DNA of 64,000 nt. It comes from Streptomyces broussonetiae (GTDB taxonomy: Bacteria; Actinomycetota; Actinomycetes; Streptomycetales; Streptomycetaceae). How positions within the stretch are numbered: the first letter of the stretch is position 1; each line of letters opens with the position of its first letter. The DNA lies in NCBI RefSeq assembly GCF_009796285.1, contig NZ_CP047020.1, forward strand, positions 4,836,001 to 4,900,000, given 5' to 3'. Below are positions 24,858 through 33,401 of the stretch, in pieces. The translations under genes and the position numbers were made by a program. The notes beneath the pieces were generated by a model. It was not told the origin of the DNA. It saw nothing but the letters and a program-made list of their open reading frames with translations, and did no database searches.

Positions 24858-26562
24858 TCAGTGCGGCACCTCCCACACCATCGTCGTCCCGCTGCCGTCC
24901 ACCCCGATGCCGGGGCCGAGCCGGCTGTCCCCGCCGAGGGGCTCGGCCCGACGTCTCAGATTCCGCAGCCCGCTGCGCCGGCCGCCCTCGGAGATGCCGA
25001 CGCCGTCGTCCGCGACGGTCAGCCGTACCCCGGGGCGCCCGTCCGGGAGACTGACGGTCGTATCGACCACGACGTCGATGCGGCAGGCTCCGGCATGCCG
25101 GAAGGCGTTGGACAGCGCCTCCCGCAGCGCGGCGATCAGGTTCTTGCCGGCCAGGTCGCCGACGATCGTGTCCACGGGGCCGAGAAATCGGTGCGAGGGC
25201 TTGAACCCCGGTGGTACGGCGGCCAAGTTGATCTCCCGTAGCACCCGCGTCCGCAGCCCCGACAGTGCCTGCGCCGGGCCCTGCTGCAGCGCGAAGATCG
25301 CGGTGCGGATCTCCTGGATGGTGACGTCGAGTTCGTCCACCGCCTTGCCCACGCCCTGCTGCACCTCCGGCACCACGGACCGCCGCTGGGCGCTTCTCCA
25401 GCATCAGCCCGGTCGCGAACAGCCGCTGGATGACCAGGCCGTGCAGATCCCGGGCGATGCGGTCGCGGTCCTCGAACACCGCGAGCCGCTCCCGGTCGCG
25501 CTGCGCCTCGGCCATCATCAGCGCGAGCGCCGCCTGCGCGGCGAACTGCACGGCCAGCGTGCGCTCGGCCCGGGTGAACGGCCGTCCGCCACGGGTACGC
25601 GGAGTGACGAGGGTGCCCAGCACCCGGCCGTCGCTCTGCGGCGGCACCATCATCGTCGGGCCGTAGCCGCTCGCGTACTGCGTCAGCATCCGGGCATCGG
25701 TGGCCGCGTCCGTCACGAACACCGCCTTTCCGTCGAGGAGTTCGGCAACAATCCGGCTCTCCGGCGGGACGATCGCGCCGAGCATGCCGGTGGGTTCGTC
25801 CGAGGCCACGGCGACGACCTCCAGGCCGCCCTTCTCCGCGGGCAGCAGCACGATTCAGGCCGCCGCTCCCGACAGCCGGCGGGCCTGCTCCGCGACGACC
25901 TGAAGGGCCTCGCCGGCATCCCCGCCCGACAGCAGCGCCGTGGTGACGGCCAGGGAGCCGTCGATCCAGCGCTCCCGCTGCATGGCCGCCTCGTACAGCC
26001 GGGCGTTGCCGATCGCGATGCCGGCCTCGGCGGCCAGCACCCGGACCATGGTGAGGCCGTCGTCGTTGAACGGCCGGCCGTCGCGCTTCTCGGCCAGGTA
26101 GAGGTTGCCGAAGATCTCGCCCTGCACCCGTATCGGGACGCCGAGGAAGCTGCGCATCGGCGGATGGTGCTCGGGGAAGCCGCAGGAGCGCGGGCCCTCG
26201 CTCAGGTCGGCCAGCAGGACCGGCTCGGGATCCCTGATGAGCGCGCCGAGGAGCCCCTTGTGCCCGTCCGGGAGCCGGCCGATACGGCGGGCGGTCGCCT
26301 CGTCCACCCCCTGGTAGACGAAGTCGGAGAGCCCGTCGCCCTCCTCGGCGACGACCCCGATCGCCGCGTACCGGGCTCCGGCCGGATCGGCAGCGGTCTC
26401 ACAGATCCGGTCCAGCGTCGAATGCAGCTCCAGCCCGCTGCCCACGGACCGCGTCGCGTCCAGCAGCTGCGGCATGCGCAGGGCGGGCCCGTCGCACGCC
26501 CCGTCGTCGGTGGACGGCGGGGGCTGAGCGGACCGTGCGGGGTCGGGCGAGGCTGGGCGCAC
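24858..26562 (-). pseudogene. Disrupted GAF-GAF sensor histidine kinase (DevS/DosS-like) next to the cyd operon
   Basis: The reading frame is interrupted twice. GAF1 runs from GTG 26562 to an in-frame TGA (plus-strand 25855-25857). GAF2 continues in the same frame directly after it (IVLLPAEKGGLEVV). The HisKA_3 helix DRIARDLHGLVIQRLF follows, with Gly where relatives usually have Asp after the phospho-His. One extra T at plus 25394-25395 then shifts the frame; removing it restores LMLESAQRRSVVPEV and the HATPase domain (N-box ALREALSNAFRHA, then DDGVGI, ending EVPH). The total of 1705 nt is one more than a multiple of three, as one insertion predicts. There is no adjacent response regulator. 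The alternative is sequencing error. Confidence 0.85.
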
Positions 26563-26677
26563 ATGCCTCGAGCGTAATTAGTCCCTTTTATCCGGGGAGC
26601 TCAACGTCATCCGAGCCCCTCGCAAGCGCAGGGAACCACTGGCACCCTCACCGCGCCCCACCAGCGACGCCACCTCG

Positions 26678-29600
26678 TCACCGCGCCCCCACCAGCGACT
26701 CCGCCTCCTCCTCCCGCCGCGCCATCGCCCGCAGCGGACCGTCCACCGCCACGAGTTCCGTGTACGTACCGCGCTGCACCACCCGGCCCGCGTCGAGCAC
26801 GACCACCTCGTCCACCGCATCCAGCCCGGCCAGCCGGTGCGTGATCAGCAGCGTCGTACGGCCCGTGGTGGCGGCCAGCAGATCGGCGGTCAGCGCATCG
26901 GCCGTCGGCAGGTCCAGATGCTCGGCGGGCTCGTCGAGGACCAGGACGGGGAAGTCGGCCAGCAGCGCGCGAGCCAGGGCCAGCCGCTGCCGCTGACCGC
27001 CGGACAGCCGCGCCCCGTGCTCGCCGACGAGCGTGTCCAGGCCGTCGGGCAGCGATTCCACCCAGTCCAGCAGCCGGGCCCGGGCCAGCGCCCGGCGCAG
27101 ATCGGCCTCGGTGGCGTCCTTCCGGGCCAGCAGCAGGTTCTCTCGCACCGAGCTGTCGAAGAGATGCGCGTCCTGCGCACACAGTCCGACAAGCCGCCGT
27201 ACGTCGTCACCCGCCAGCGCACAGGCGTCCACACCGGCGAGCGTGTACGCGCCTTCTCCCGGGTCGAGGAAGCGCAGCAGGACCTGGGCGAGGGTGGTCT
27301 TGCCGGAACCGGAGGCCCCGATCACGGCGATCCGGCGGCCCTGGTCCAGGGTGAGGTCGAACCCGGCCAGCGCCTCCCGCCGCTGCCCCTCGTACCGCGC
27401 GGCCAGCCCCCTGAGCACCAGCGGGAACGGCGAGGCGGGTACCTGCCGCGGCTGGTCCGGCTCGTGTACGGGCTCCGGGGCGTCCAGGACCTCGTACACC
27501 CGCTCCGCGCTCTGCCGCACCCGCTGCCGGTGGCGCACGGCGAGCGGCATGCCCAGGACGGCCTCGAAGGCGGCCAGCGGGGTCAGGACGACCACGGCCA
27601 TCGCCACGCCGCCGAGCCGCCCCGCGGCCACTGCCTGGGCACCGAAGAGCGCGGTGGCCGCAACCGTCAGGCCGCAGATCAGCGTCGTGAGCCCGTCACC
27701 GAGCGCGGTGGCCGTGGCGGCACGCGAGGCGATCCGGGTGAGCGTGCCGTCAGCGCGCCGGGCAGCTTCCGTTCGGGCGGGCAACGCGCCGGCGACGGTC
27801 AGCTCGGCGGTGCCGGTCAGCAGATCGGTGACGCGGGTGGCGAGCACTCCCCGCGCGGGCGCAAGCCGCTGCTCGGCCCGGCGGGCCACCGCCGCGGTGA
27901 CGAGTGGGACACCTGCGCCGGCCGCCACCAGGCCCACCGCGAGTGCGGCCCCGGCCTCGGGCAGCATCCAGGCGGTGAAGCCGACGGAGGCGGCTGAGAC
28001 GGCGACGGCGACCGACGCGGGCAGCAGCCAGCGCAGCCAGTAGTCCTGAAAGGCGTCCACGTCCGCGACCAGCCGGGTGAGCAGATCACCGCGGCGCGCG
28101 GTGCGCAGCCCTGCAGGGGCGAGACGCTCCAGACGCCGATAGACGGCGACCCGCGTGTCCGCCAGCATCCGCAGCACCGCGTCGTGCGATACCAGCCGCT
28201 CGGCGTACCGGAAGACGGCCCGCCCGATTCCGAAGGCCCGCGTCGCGGTCACGGCCACCATCAGATACAGCACGGGCGGCTGCTGCGAGGCCCGCGAGAT
28301 GAGCCAACCGGAGGTTGCCATCAACCCGACGGCACTGCCGAGGGCCAGCGTGCCGAGCAACAACGCGAGCACCAGTCGCCCCCGCTGGGGCCCGGCAAGC
28401 CCGCGTACACGGCCCAGCACCCGCCGCGACAGCACAGGAATCCGTTCTGCCGACGCGGCGACAGTCTCTGTCAGGTCACCTTCCCGCCCACCGACTCGAG
28501 TGACGGGTGGACGCAGCTGGGGATCCAGAGGGCGGAGCGCCCCCGCAGCGCTGCTCTCACCCAGCCGCACAACCCGATCTGCAACATCCAGCAATGCCGG
28601 CCGATGCACAACGAGCAGCACCGTCCGGCCGACAGCAAGCCGCCGTACCGCCGCCACGACCTCCGCCTCGGTCACCCCGTCCAGCGCTGCCGTCGGCTCG
28701 TCCAGCAACAGCACAGGCCGGTCGGCGAGGAACGCCCGAGCCAGCGCGAGCCGCTGCCTCTGCCCCGCCGACAGCCCGGCCCCGTCCTCACCGAGCACGG
28801 TCTCGGCACCCCCGGGCAGCGCATCGACGAACTCCAGCGCACCCGCGTCCCGCAGGGCCTGCCGTACGGCACCGTCGTCCGCGTCGGGCCGTGCCAGCCG
28901 TACGTTCTCCGCGATGGTCCCGGCGTACAGATGCGGGCGCTGCGGCACCCAGGCGATCCGCGCGCGCCACTCCTCCAGGTCGAGACCGGCGAGGTCCACG
29001 CCACCGATCCGCACCCCGCCCGCGGCGGGTTCCACAAACCCCAGCAGCACGTTCAGCAGCGTCGTCTTGCCCACACCGCTCGGCCCGACCAGCGCCACGG
29101 TCTCGCCGGGCTCGACGGTGAACGACACATCGGTCACCGCACCCGTCGAACGCCCGGGGTAGCGGACGGTGACCCCGTCGAAGGCCACGGCACCCGCGGG
29201 CACCGCACCGCTGCCGGAGGCCGGGACCGGCGTCTCCAGCACCGCGAAGATCTCCTCCGCGGCCGCGAGTCCCTCGGCCGCAGCGTGGTACTGCGCCCCG
29301 ACCTGGCGCAGCGGCAGGTAGGCCTCGGGGGCCAGCACCAGGATCACCAGGCCGACGTACAGGTCCATGTCGCCGTGGACGAGCCGCATGCCGATCGTCA
29401 CCGCGACCAGCGCCACCGACAGCGTGGCAAGCAGTTCCAGCGCGAAGGAGGAGAGGAAGGCGATCCGCAGGGTCCGCATGGTCGCCTGCCGGTACTCGCC
29501 GGTGATCCGGCGAATGGACTCGGCCTGCGCCTTGGCCCGGCCGAACACCTTCAGCGTGGGCAGGCCCGCCACCACGTCCAGGAAGTGGCCGGACAGCCGG

Positions 29601-30181
29601 GACAGGAGCCGCCACTGACGGTCCGTCCGGGACTGGGTGGCCCAGCCGATCAGCACCATGAAGAGCGGGATGAGCGGCAGGGTGCCGACGATGATCGCCG
29701 CCGACACCCAGTCCTCGGTGACGATCCGCGCCAGCACCGCCACCGGCACGACCACCGCGAGGCCCAACTGCGGCAGATAGCGCGAGAAGTAGTCGTCCAG
29801 GGCGTCCACTCCACGTGTGGCCAACGTGACCAGCGAGCCGGTCCGCTGACCGCTCAGCCAGCCGGGACCGAGCGCCGGCGCCCGGTCCAGGAGCCGTCCC
29901 CGCAGTTCGGACTTCACCGCCGCGCTCGCCCGGTGGGCGGCAAGTTCCGTCAGCCAGGAAACCAGGGCCCGGCCACCGGCGACGGCCACCAACAGCAGCA
30001 GGGGAGTGCGCAGTTCCGCGACGGACTGCCCGTACTGGAACGCGCCGACGACGACCTCGGCGATGAGCATCGCCTGGGCGATGACCAGCCCCGCGCCGAC
30101 GGCTCCCAGGCCGACGACCGCCACAAGGAAGCGCCGGGTGGCGCGGGCGTAGCGCAGCAGACGTGGATCGATTGGTTTCAC
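26678..30181 (-). CDS. cydCD: Fused heterodimeric-type ABC exporter CydDC
   Basis: This 1167-residue protein joins CydD-like (about 1-560) and CydC-like (about 575-1167) halves, each with six membrane helices and an ATPase. Walker A motifs are GPSGVGKTT and GASGSGKTT; signatures are LSAGQRQR and LSGGQRQR. In studied bacteria CydDC is needed to assemble cytochrome bd and exports thiols or haem-related molecules. It follows cydB by 59 bp. The start is GTG at 30181, which lies inside a perfect parS site (30175-30188); no ATG is close, and the product starts KPIDPRLLRYAR. The 113 bp between it and the broken kinase hold nothing recognisable. Confidence 0.95.
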   Translation of the reverse strand: MKPIDPRLLRYARATRRFLVAVVGLGAVGAGLVIAQAMLIAEVVVGAFQYGQSVAELRTPLLLLVAVAGGRALVSWLTELAAHRASAAVKSELRGRLLDRAPALGPGWLSGQRTGSLVTLATRGVDALDDYFSRYLPQLGLAVVVPVAVLARIVTEDWVSAAIIVGTLPLIPLFMVLIGWATQSRTDRQWRLLSRLSGHFLDVVAGLPTLKVFGRAKAQAESIRRITGEYRQATMRTLRIAFLSSFALELLATLSVALVAVTIGMRLVHGDMDLYVGLVILVLAPEAYLPLRQVGAQYHAAAEGLAAAEEIFAVLETPVPASGSGAVPAGAVAFDGVTVRYPGRSTGAVTDVSFTVEPGETVALVGPSGVGKTTLLNVLLGFVEPAAGGVRIGGVDLAGLDLEEWRARIAWVPQRPHLYAGTIAENVRLARPDADDGAVRQALRDAGALEFVDALPGGAETVLGEDGAGLSAGQRQRLALARAFLADRPVLLLDEPTAALDGVTEAEVVAAVRRLAVGRTVLLVVHRPALLDVADRVVRLGESSAAGALRPLDPQLRPPVTRVGGREGDLTETVAASAERIPVLSRRVLGRVRGLAGPQRGRLVLALLLGTLALGSAVGLMATSGWLISRASQQPPVLYLMVAVTATRAFGIGRAVFRYAERLVSHDAVLRMLADTRVAVYRRLERLAPAGLRTARRGDLLTRLVADVDAFQDYWLRWLLPASVAVAVSAASVGFTAWMLPEAGAALAVGLVAAGAGVPLVTAAVARRAEQRLAPARGVLATRVTDLLTGTAELTVAGALPARTEAARRADGTLTRIASRAATATALGDGLTTLICGLTVAATALFGAQAVAAGRLGGVAMAVVVLTPLAAFEAVLGMPLAVRHRQRVRQSAERVYEVLDAPEPVHEPDQPRQVPASPFPLVLRGLAARYEGQRREALAGFDLTLDQGRRIAVIGASGSGKTTLAQVLLRFLDPGEGAYTLAGVDACALAGDDVRRLVGLCAQDAHLFDSSVRENLLLARKDATEADLRRALARARLLDWVESLPDGLDTLVGEHGARLSGGQRQRLALARALLADFPVLVLDEPAEHLDLPTADALTADLLAATTGRTTLLITHRLAGLDAVDEVVVLDAGRVVQRGTYTELVAVDGPLRAMARREEEAESLVGAR

Positions 30182-30188
30182 GTGAAAC
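30175..30188. other. parS site overlapping the cydCD start codon
   Basis: Perfect 14-bp Streptomyces parS palindrome GTTTCACGTGAAAC. On the minus strand its central GTG is the start codon of cydCD. Known ParB of Streptomyces binds this sequence to load the segregation complex near oriC. A second copy lies 37 bp away. Confidence 0.85.
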
Positions 30189-30211
30189 GTGCCCTTCGGC
30201 CCAGAGGGTGT

Positions 30212-30225
30212 GTTTCACGTGAAAC
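30212..30225. other. parS site between cydB and cydCD
   Basis: Perfect GTTTCACGTGAAAC palindrome, inside the longer near-palindrome GGTGTGTTTCAC/GTGAAACACACC. It lies in the 59-bp gap between the cydB stop and the cydCD start. Confidence 0.87.
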
Positions 30226-30240
30226 ACACCCTCGGCGGAC

Positions 30241-31248
30241 TCAGTGCGCGATATCGGCCGCGATGTGCTGCGTGCCGATCCGCTTGCGGAACACCCAGTA
30301 GGTCCAGCCCTGGTAGAGCATGACGAGCGGGGTGGCGATCGCCGCACACCAGGTCATGATCCTCAGGGTGTACGGGCTCGACGAGGCGTTGGTGACCGTC
30401 AGGCTCCACTCCCCGTTGAGGGTGGATGGCATGACGTTCGGGAACAGCGACAGGAAGAGCATCGCCACGGCGGCCACGATGGTGACGCCGGACAACGCGA
30501 ACGACCAGCCCTCTCGTCCGGCCTGATTGGCCACCAGGGCGGCCACCAGGGCGACGACCGCCACGATCAGGGCCACCAGGCTCCTGTCGTTGCCGCTGTG
30601 GACCTGCGTCCACAGCAGGAAAGCGAGCGCCACGACGGCGGTGACGAGTCCGACCCACAGGGCGAGCTTCCGTGCCCGTACCCGGATGTCCCCCACGGTC
30701 TTGAGCGCGGTGAACACCGCCCCGTGGAAGGTGAAGAGCGTGAGCGTGGCCAGACCGCCGAGCAGGGCGTAGGGGTTGAGCAGATCCCAGACGGTACCGA
30801 CGTACTCGAAGTGCTGGTCGATCTTCACACCCCCCACGATGTTCCCGAAGGCCACGCCCCACAGGAACGCCGGGATCAGCGAGGTCCAGAAGATCGCGTG
30901 CTCCCAGTTGCGCTGCCAGTTCTCCTCGGGCCGCTTCACCCGGTACTCGAAGGCGACGCCCCGGACGATCAGGCAGACCAGGATGACCAGCAAGGGCAGG
31001 TAGAAGCCCGAGAAGAGAGTGGCGTACCAATCCGGGAAGGCGGCGAAGGTCGCACCGCCGGCCGAGAGGAGCCACACCTCGTTGCCGTCCCAGACGGGCC
31101 CGATGGTGTTGATCAGCACCCGCCGCTCCGGCCGGTTGCGGGCCAGCAGCTTGGTGAGGATCCCGACTCCGAAGTCGAAGCCCTCCAGGAAGAAGTAGCC
31201 GGTCCACAGGACGGCGATCAGGACGAACCAGACGTCGTGAAGATGCAT
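30241..31248 (-). CDS. cydB: Cytochrome bd ubiquinol/menaquinol oxidase subunit II
   Basis: This 335-residue membrane protein has eight to nine helices and starts HLHDVWFVLIAVLWTGYFFL, as expected of CydB. It forms the bd oxidase with CydA and mediates high-affinity oxygen use under low aeration. It starts with ATG at 31248, 15 bp after the cydA stop, with GGGGGAG upstream on its strand, so it is cotranscribed with cydA and cydCD. Confidence 0.96.
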   Translation of the reverse strand: MHLHDVWFVLIAVLWTGYFFLEGFDFGVGILTKLLARNRPERRVLINTIGPVWDGNEVWLLSAGGATFAAFPDWYATLFSGFYLPLLVILVCLIVRGVAFEYRVKRPEENWQRNWEHAIFWTSLIPAFLWGVAFGNIVGGVKIDQHFEYVGTVWDLLNPYALLGGLATLTLFTFHGAVFTALKTVGDIRVRARKLALWVGLVTAVVALAFLLWTQVHSGNDRSLVALIVAVVALVAALVANQAGREGWSFALSGVTIVAAVAMLFLSLFPNVMPSTLNGEWSLTVTNASSSPYTLRIMTWCAAIATPLVMLYQGWTYWVFRKRIGTQHIAADIAH

Positions 31249-31263
31249 GACTGCTCCCCCGGC

Positions 31264-32772
31264 CTAGTAAGAGAAGGCCATCGGCTTGTCGGCGTCACGG
31301 GTGTCGCCGCCGATCTTCGTGGGCGGGTTGAGGTCGGCCTCGGTCAGCTCGGGCGGGCCGGCCTTGACGTACTTCGCCAGAAGCTTGACCTCGACCACGG
31401 CGAGGATCGCGTACAGCGACGTGAAGACGATCATCGACGTGAGGATCTCGCCCTGCGAGACGCCGGGGGAGACCGCGTGCCGGGTCTGCAGGACGCCGTA
31501 GACGACCCACGGTTGGCGGCCCATCTCGGTGAAGATCCAGCCCCAGGAGTTGGCGATCAGCGGGAAGGCCAGCGTCCAGGTCGCGATGCGCCAGTACCAG
31601 GGCGTGAGCTGCGGGCTGAGCGTCTTGTTCTTGAACAGCACCAGGTGCGGCACCTCGTCCTCGCCGACCCGCAGGTGCTTCGGCAGCATGAACTTCTTGC
31701 GGGTCAGCCACAGTCCGGCCAGGCCGATCGCGAAGGAACTCATACCGAAGCCGATCATCCAGCGGAACCCCCAGAAGGCCACCGGAATGTTGGGCCGGTA
31801 GTCGCCCGGGCCGAACTTCTGCTGCTCCGCCTTGTTGACGTCGTTGATGCCGGGGACGTACGAACTGAAGTCGTCGTTGGCGAGGAAGGACAGCAGGCCC
31901 GGGACCTCTATCGCGACGGTGTTGTGGCCCTTCTGCACATCGCCGTAGGCGAAGATCGAGAAGGGAGCCGGCTTCTGGCCGTCCCACAGCGCCTCGGCCG
32001 CCGCCATCTTCATCGGCTGCTGCTTGAACATGACCTTGCCGAGGGTGTCGCCGCTGATCGCGGTGAGCAGACCGGCGATGACCACGGTGATCAGGCCGAG
32101 CCGCAGCGAGGTCTTCATCTCGCGGATGTGCTTCTTGCGGGCCAGGTGGTAGGCGGCGATACCGACCATGAAGGCGCCACCGGTCAGGAAGGCCGCCGAC
32201 AGGGTGTGGAAGGCCTGGCTGAGCGCGGTGTTCTGGGTGAGCACGGCCCAGAAGTCGGTCAGCTCGGCGCGCCCTCTGGCCTTGTCGATCTTGTAGCCGA
32301 CCGGGTGCTGCATCCAGGAGTTGGCGGCGAGGATGAAGTACGCCGACAGGATCGTGCCGATCGAGACCATCCAGATGCAGGCCAGGTGGATCTTCTTGGG
32401 CAGCTTGTCCCAGCCGAAGATCCACAGGCCGATGAAGGTGGACTCGAAGAAGAACGCGATCAGCGCCTCGAAGGCGAGCGGCGCACCGAAGATGTCACCG
32501 ACGAATCGCGAGTAGTCGGACCAGTTCATGCCGAACTGGAACTCCTGCACGATGCCGGTGACCACACCCATGGCGATGTTGATCAGGAAGAGCTTCCCCC
32601 AGAACTTGGTCGCCCTGAGGTACTTCTCCTTCTCGGTGCGCACCCAGGCCGTCTGGAGCCCGGCCGTGAGCGCGGCCAAGGAGATCGTCAGCGGTACGAA
32701 CAGGAAGTGGTAGACGGTGGTGATGCCGAACTGCCAACGCGCCAGAGTCTCCGGCGCCAAAGCCAATTCCAC
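31264..32772 (-). CDS. cydA: Cytochrome bd ubiquinol/menaquinol oxidase subunit I
   Basis: This 502-residue integral membrane protein carries the b558, b595 and d haems. Expected ligands are visible: His22 in TTVYHFLFVPLTI, a His in SQAFHTLSAAF and a Met in FRWMIGFGM. The quinol loop is of the short actinobacterial type, and GRQPWVVYG is conserved. The GTG at 32772 is supported by AAGGAGCT on its strand. It leads the cydA-cydB-cydCD operon, which in S. coelicolor is repressed by Rex; a perfect Rex operator lies 83 bp upstream. Confidence 0.96.
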   Translation of the reverse strand: MELALAPETLARWQFGITTVYHFLFVPLTISLAALTAGLQTAWVRTEKEKYLRATKFWGKLFLINIAMGVVTGIVQEFQFGMNWSDYSRFVGDIFGAPLAFEALIAFFFESTFIGLWIFGWDKLPKKIHLACIWMVSIGTILSAYFILAANSWMQHPVGYKIDKARGRAELTDFWAVLTQNTALSQAFHTLSAAFLTGGAFMVGIAAYHLARKKHIREMKTSLRLGLITVVIAGLLTAISGDTLGKVMFKQQPMKMAAAEALWDGQKPAPFSIFAYGDVQKGHNTVAIEVPGLLSFLANDDFSSYVPGINDVNKAEQQKFGPGDYRPNIPVAFWGFRWMIGFGMSSFAIGLAGLWLTRKKFMLPKHLRVGEDEVPHLVLFKNKTLSPQLTPWYWRIATWTLAFPLIANSWGWIFTEMGRQPWVVYGVLQTRHAVSPGVSQGEILTSMIVFTSLYAILAVVEVKLLAKYVKAGPPELTEADLNPPTKIGGDTRDADKPMAFSY

Positions 32773-32854
32773 GTCGTCAGCTCCTTACATCGGCGTGGCA
32801 AGCGGCAGTCTGTCCCTTTTGTCGCGTACATCACGGGACCAATCGGGACACGCT

Positions 32855-32870
32855 TGTGAACGCGTTCACA
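32855..32870. promoter_or_regulatory. Rex operator (ROP) upstream of cydA
   Basis: TGTGAACGCGTTCACA matches the Rex operator consensus TGTGAACNNNTTCACA at every fixed base. It sits 83 bp upstream of the cydA GTG and about 110 bp upstream of the divergent gene at 32982. Rex is a redox-sensing repressor that releases DNA when NADH/NAD+ rises. The following TTCACAA extends the repeat. Confidence 0.92.
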
Positions 32871-32981
32871 TTCACAAGCCATTATGACTCACTGATTGTC
32901 GGCCCGACGAGGCGGGGTGCCCCCAGTGCCACAAAGTCAAGACCTTGGCAGCGACTTCAACATCTTGTTGAATTGCGCGCC

Positions 32982-33362
32982 ATGCAGATACGGATTTCCT
33001 GGCCAGCGGGAAACATCACCGCGACTCTCGACGACACGCCCACCGCGCAGGCCCTCGCCAAGGCACTGCCGCTCGTCTCCAGCGCCCACACTTGGGGCGA
33101 GGAGGTCTATTTCGAAACAGATGTCTCTGTTTCACGTGAAACGGACGCCCGGCAGGTCGTGGAGCCGGGCACCGTGGCCTTCTGGACGGACGGCGACGCG
33201 CTCGCCCTCCCCTATGGCCCCACGCCGATCTCGCGAGGCGACGAGTGCCGCCTCGCGAGTCCGTGCAACATCCTGGGGCGCCTCGACTCGGACGCCCGGG
33301 CCCTGGCGACCGTACGGGACGGCGATCCCGTCCGCGTGGAACTGGCCGGCCACCAGGACTGA
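32982..33362 (+). CDS. Cyclophilin-like fold protein with an internal parS site
   Basis: The 126-residue protein resembles the small cyclophilin-like (DUF369-type) family. It starts MQIRISWPAGNITATLDDTP and has HTWGEEVYFETDV, VVEPGTVAFWTDGDALALPY and PCNILGRLDSD, all typical blocks. Biochemical role is unknown. Codons for VSRET lie within a perfect parS sequence (33129-33142). It is transcribed away from cydA, so the Rex operator could also affect it. The ATG at 32982 lies where the family's first strand begins. Confidence 0.8.
   Translation: MQIRISWPAGNITATLDDTPTAQALAKALPLVSSAHTWGEEVYFETDVSVSRETDARQVVEPGTVAFWTDGDALALPYGPTPISRGDECRLASPCNILGRLDSDARALATVRDGDPVRVELAGHQD
33129..33142. other. parS site inside the cyclophilin-like gene
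   Basis: Perfect GTTTCACGTGAAAC palindrome, read in frame as part of VSVSRETDA. The insertion-like stretch SVSRET between two conserved blocks suggests that the protein tolerates the site. Confidence 0.87.
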
Positions 33363-33401
33363 CTCCTCGTACCGGGGCTACGGCACCCCCTGCACCAGGG
33401 G

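Noticed and set aside
25855..25857. The TGA in the sensor kinase read as selenocysteine or programmed readthrough.
   Set aside because: No SECIS-like structure or sel genes are visible, and a separate 1-bp insertion in the same gene makes loss of function the simpler explanation.
30244..32859. An 871-codon open frame on the plus strand opposite cydB/cydA, and a 705-codon frame opposite cydCD (28184-30301).
   Set aside because: They are shadows of real genes in GC-rich DNA: composition is rich in Gln/Gly/Asp/Arg/His, there is no ribosome-binding site or recognisable domain, and the minus strand encodes full-length cytochrome bd proteins.
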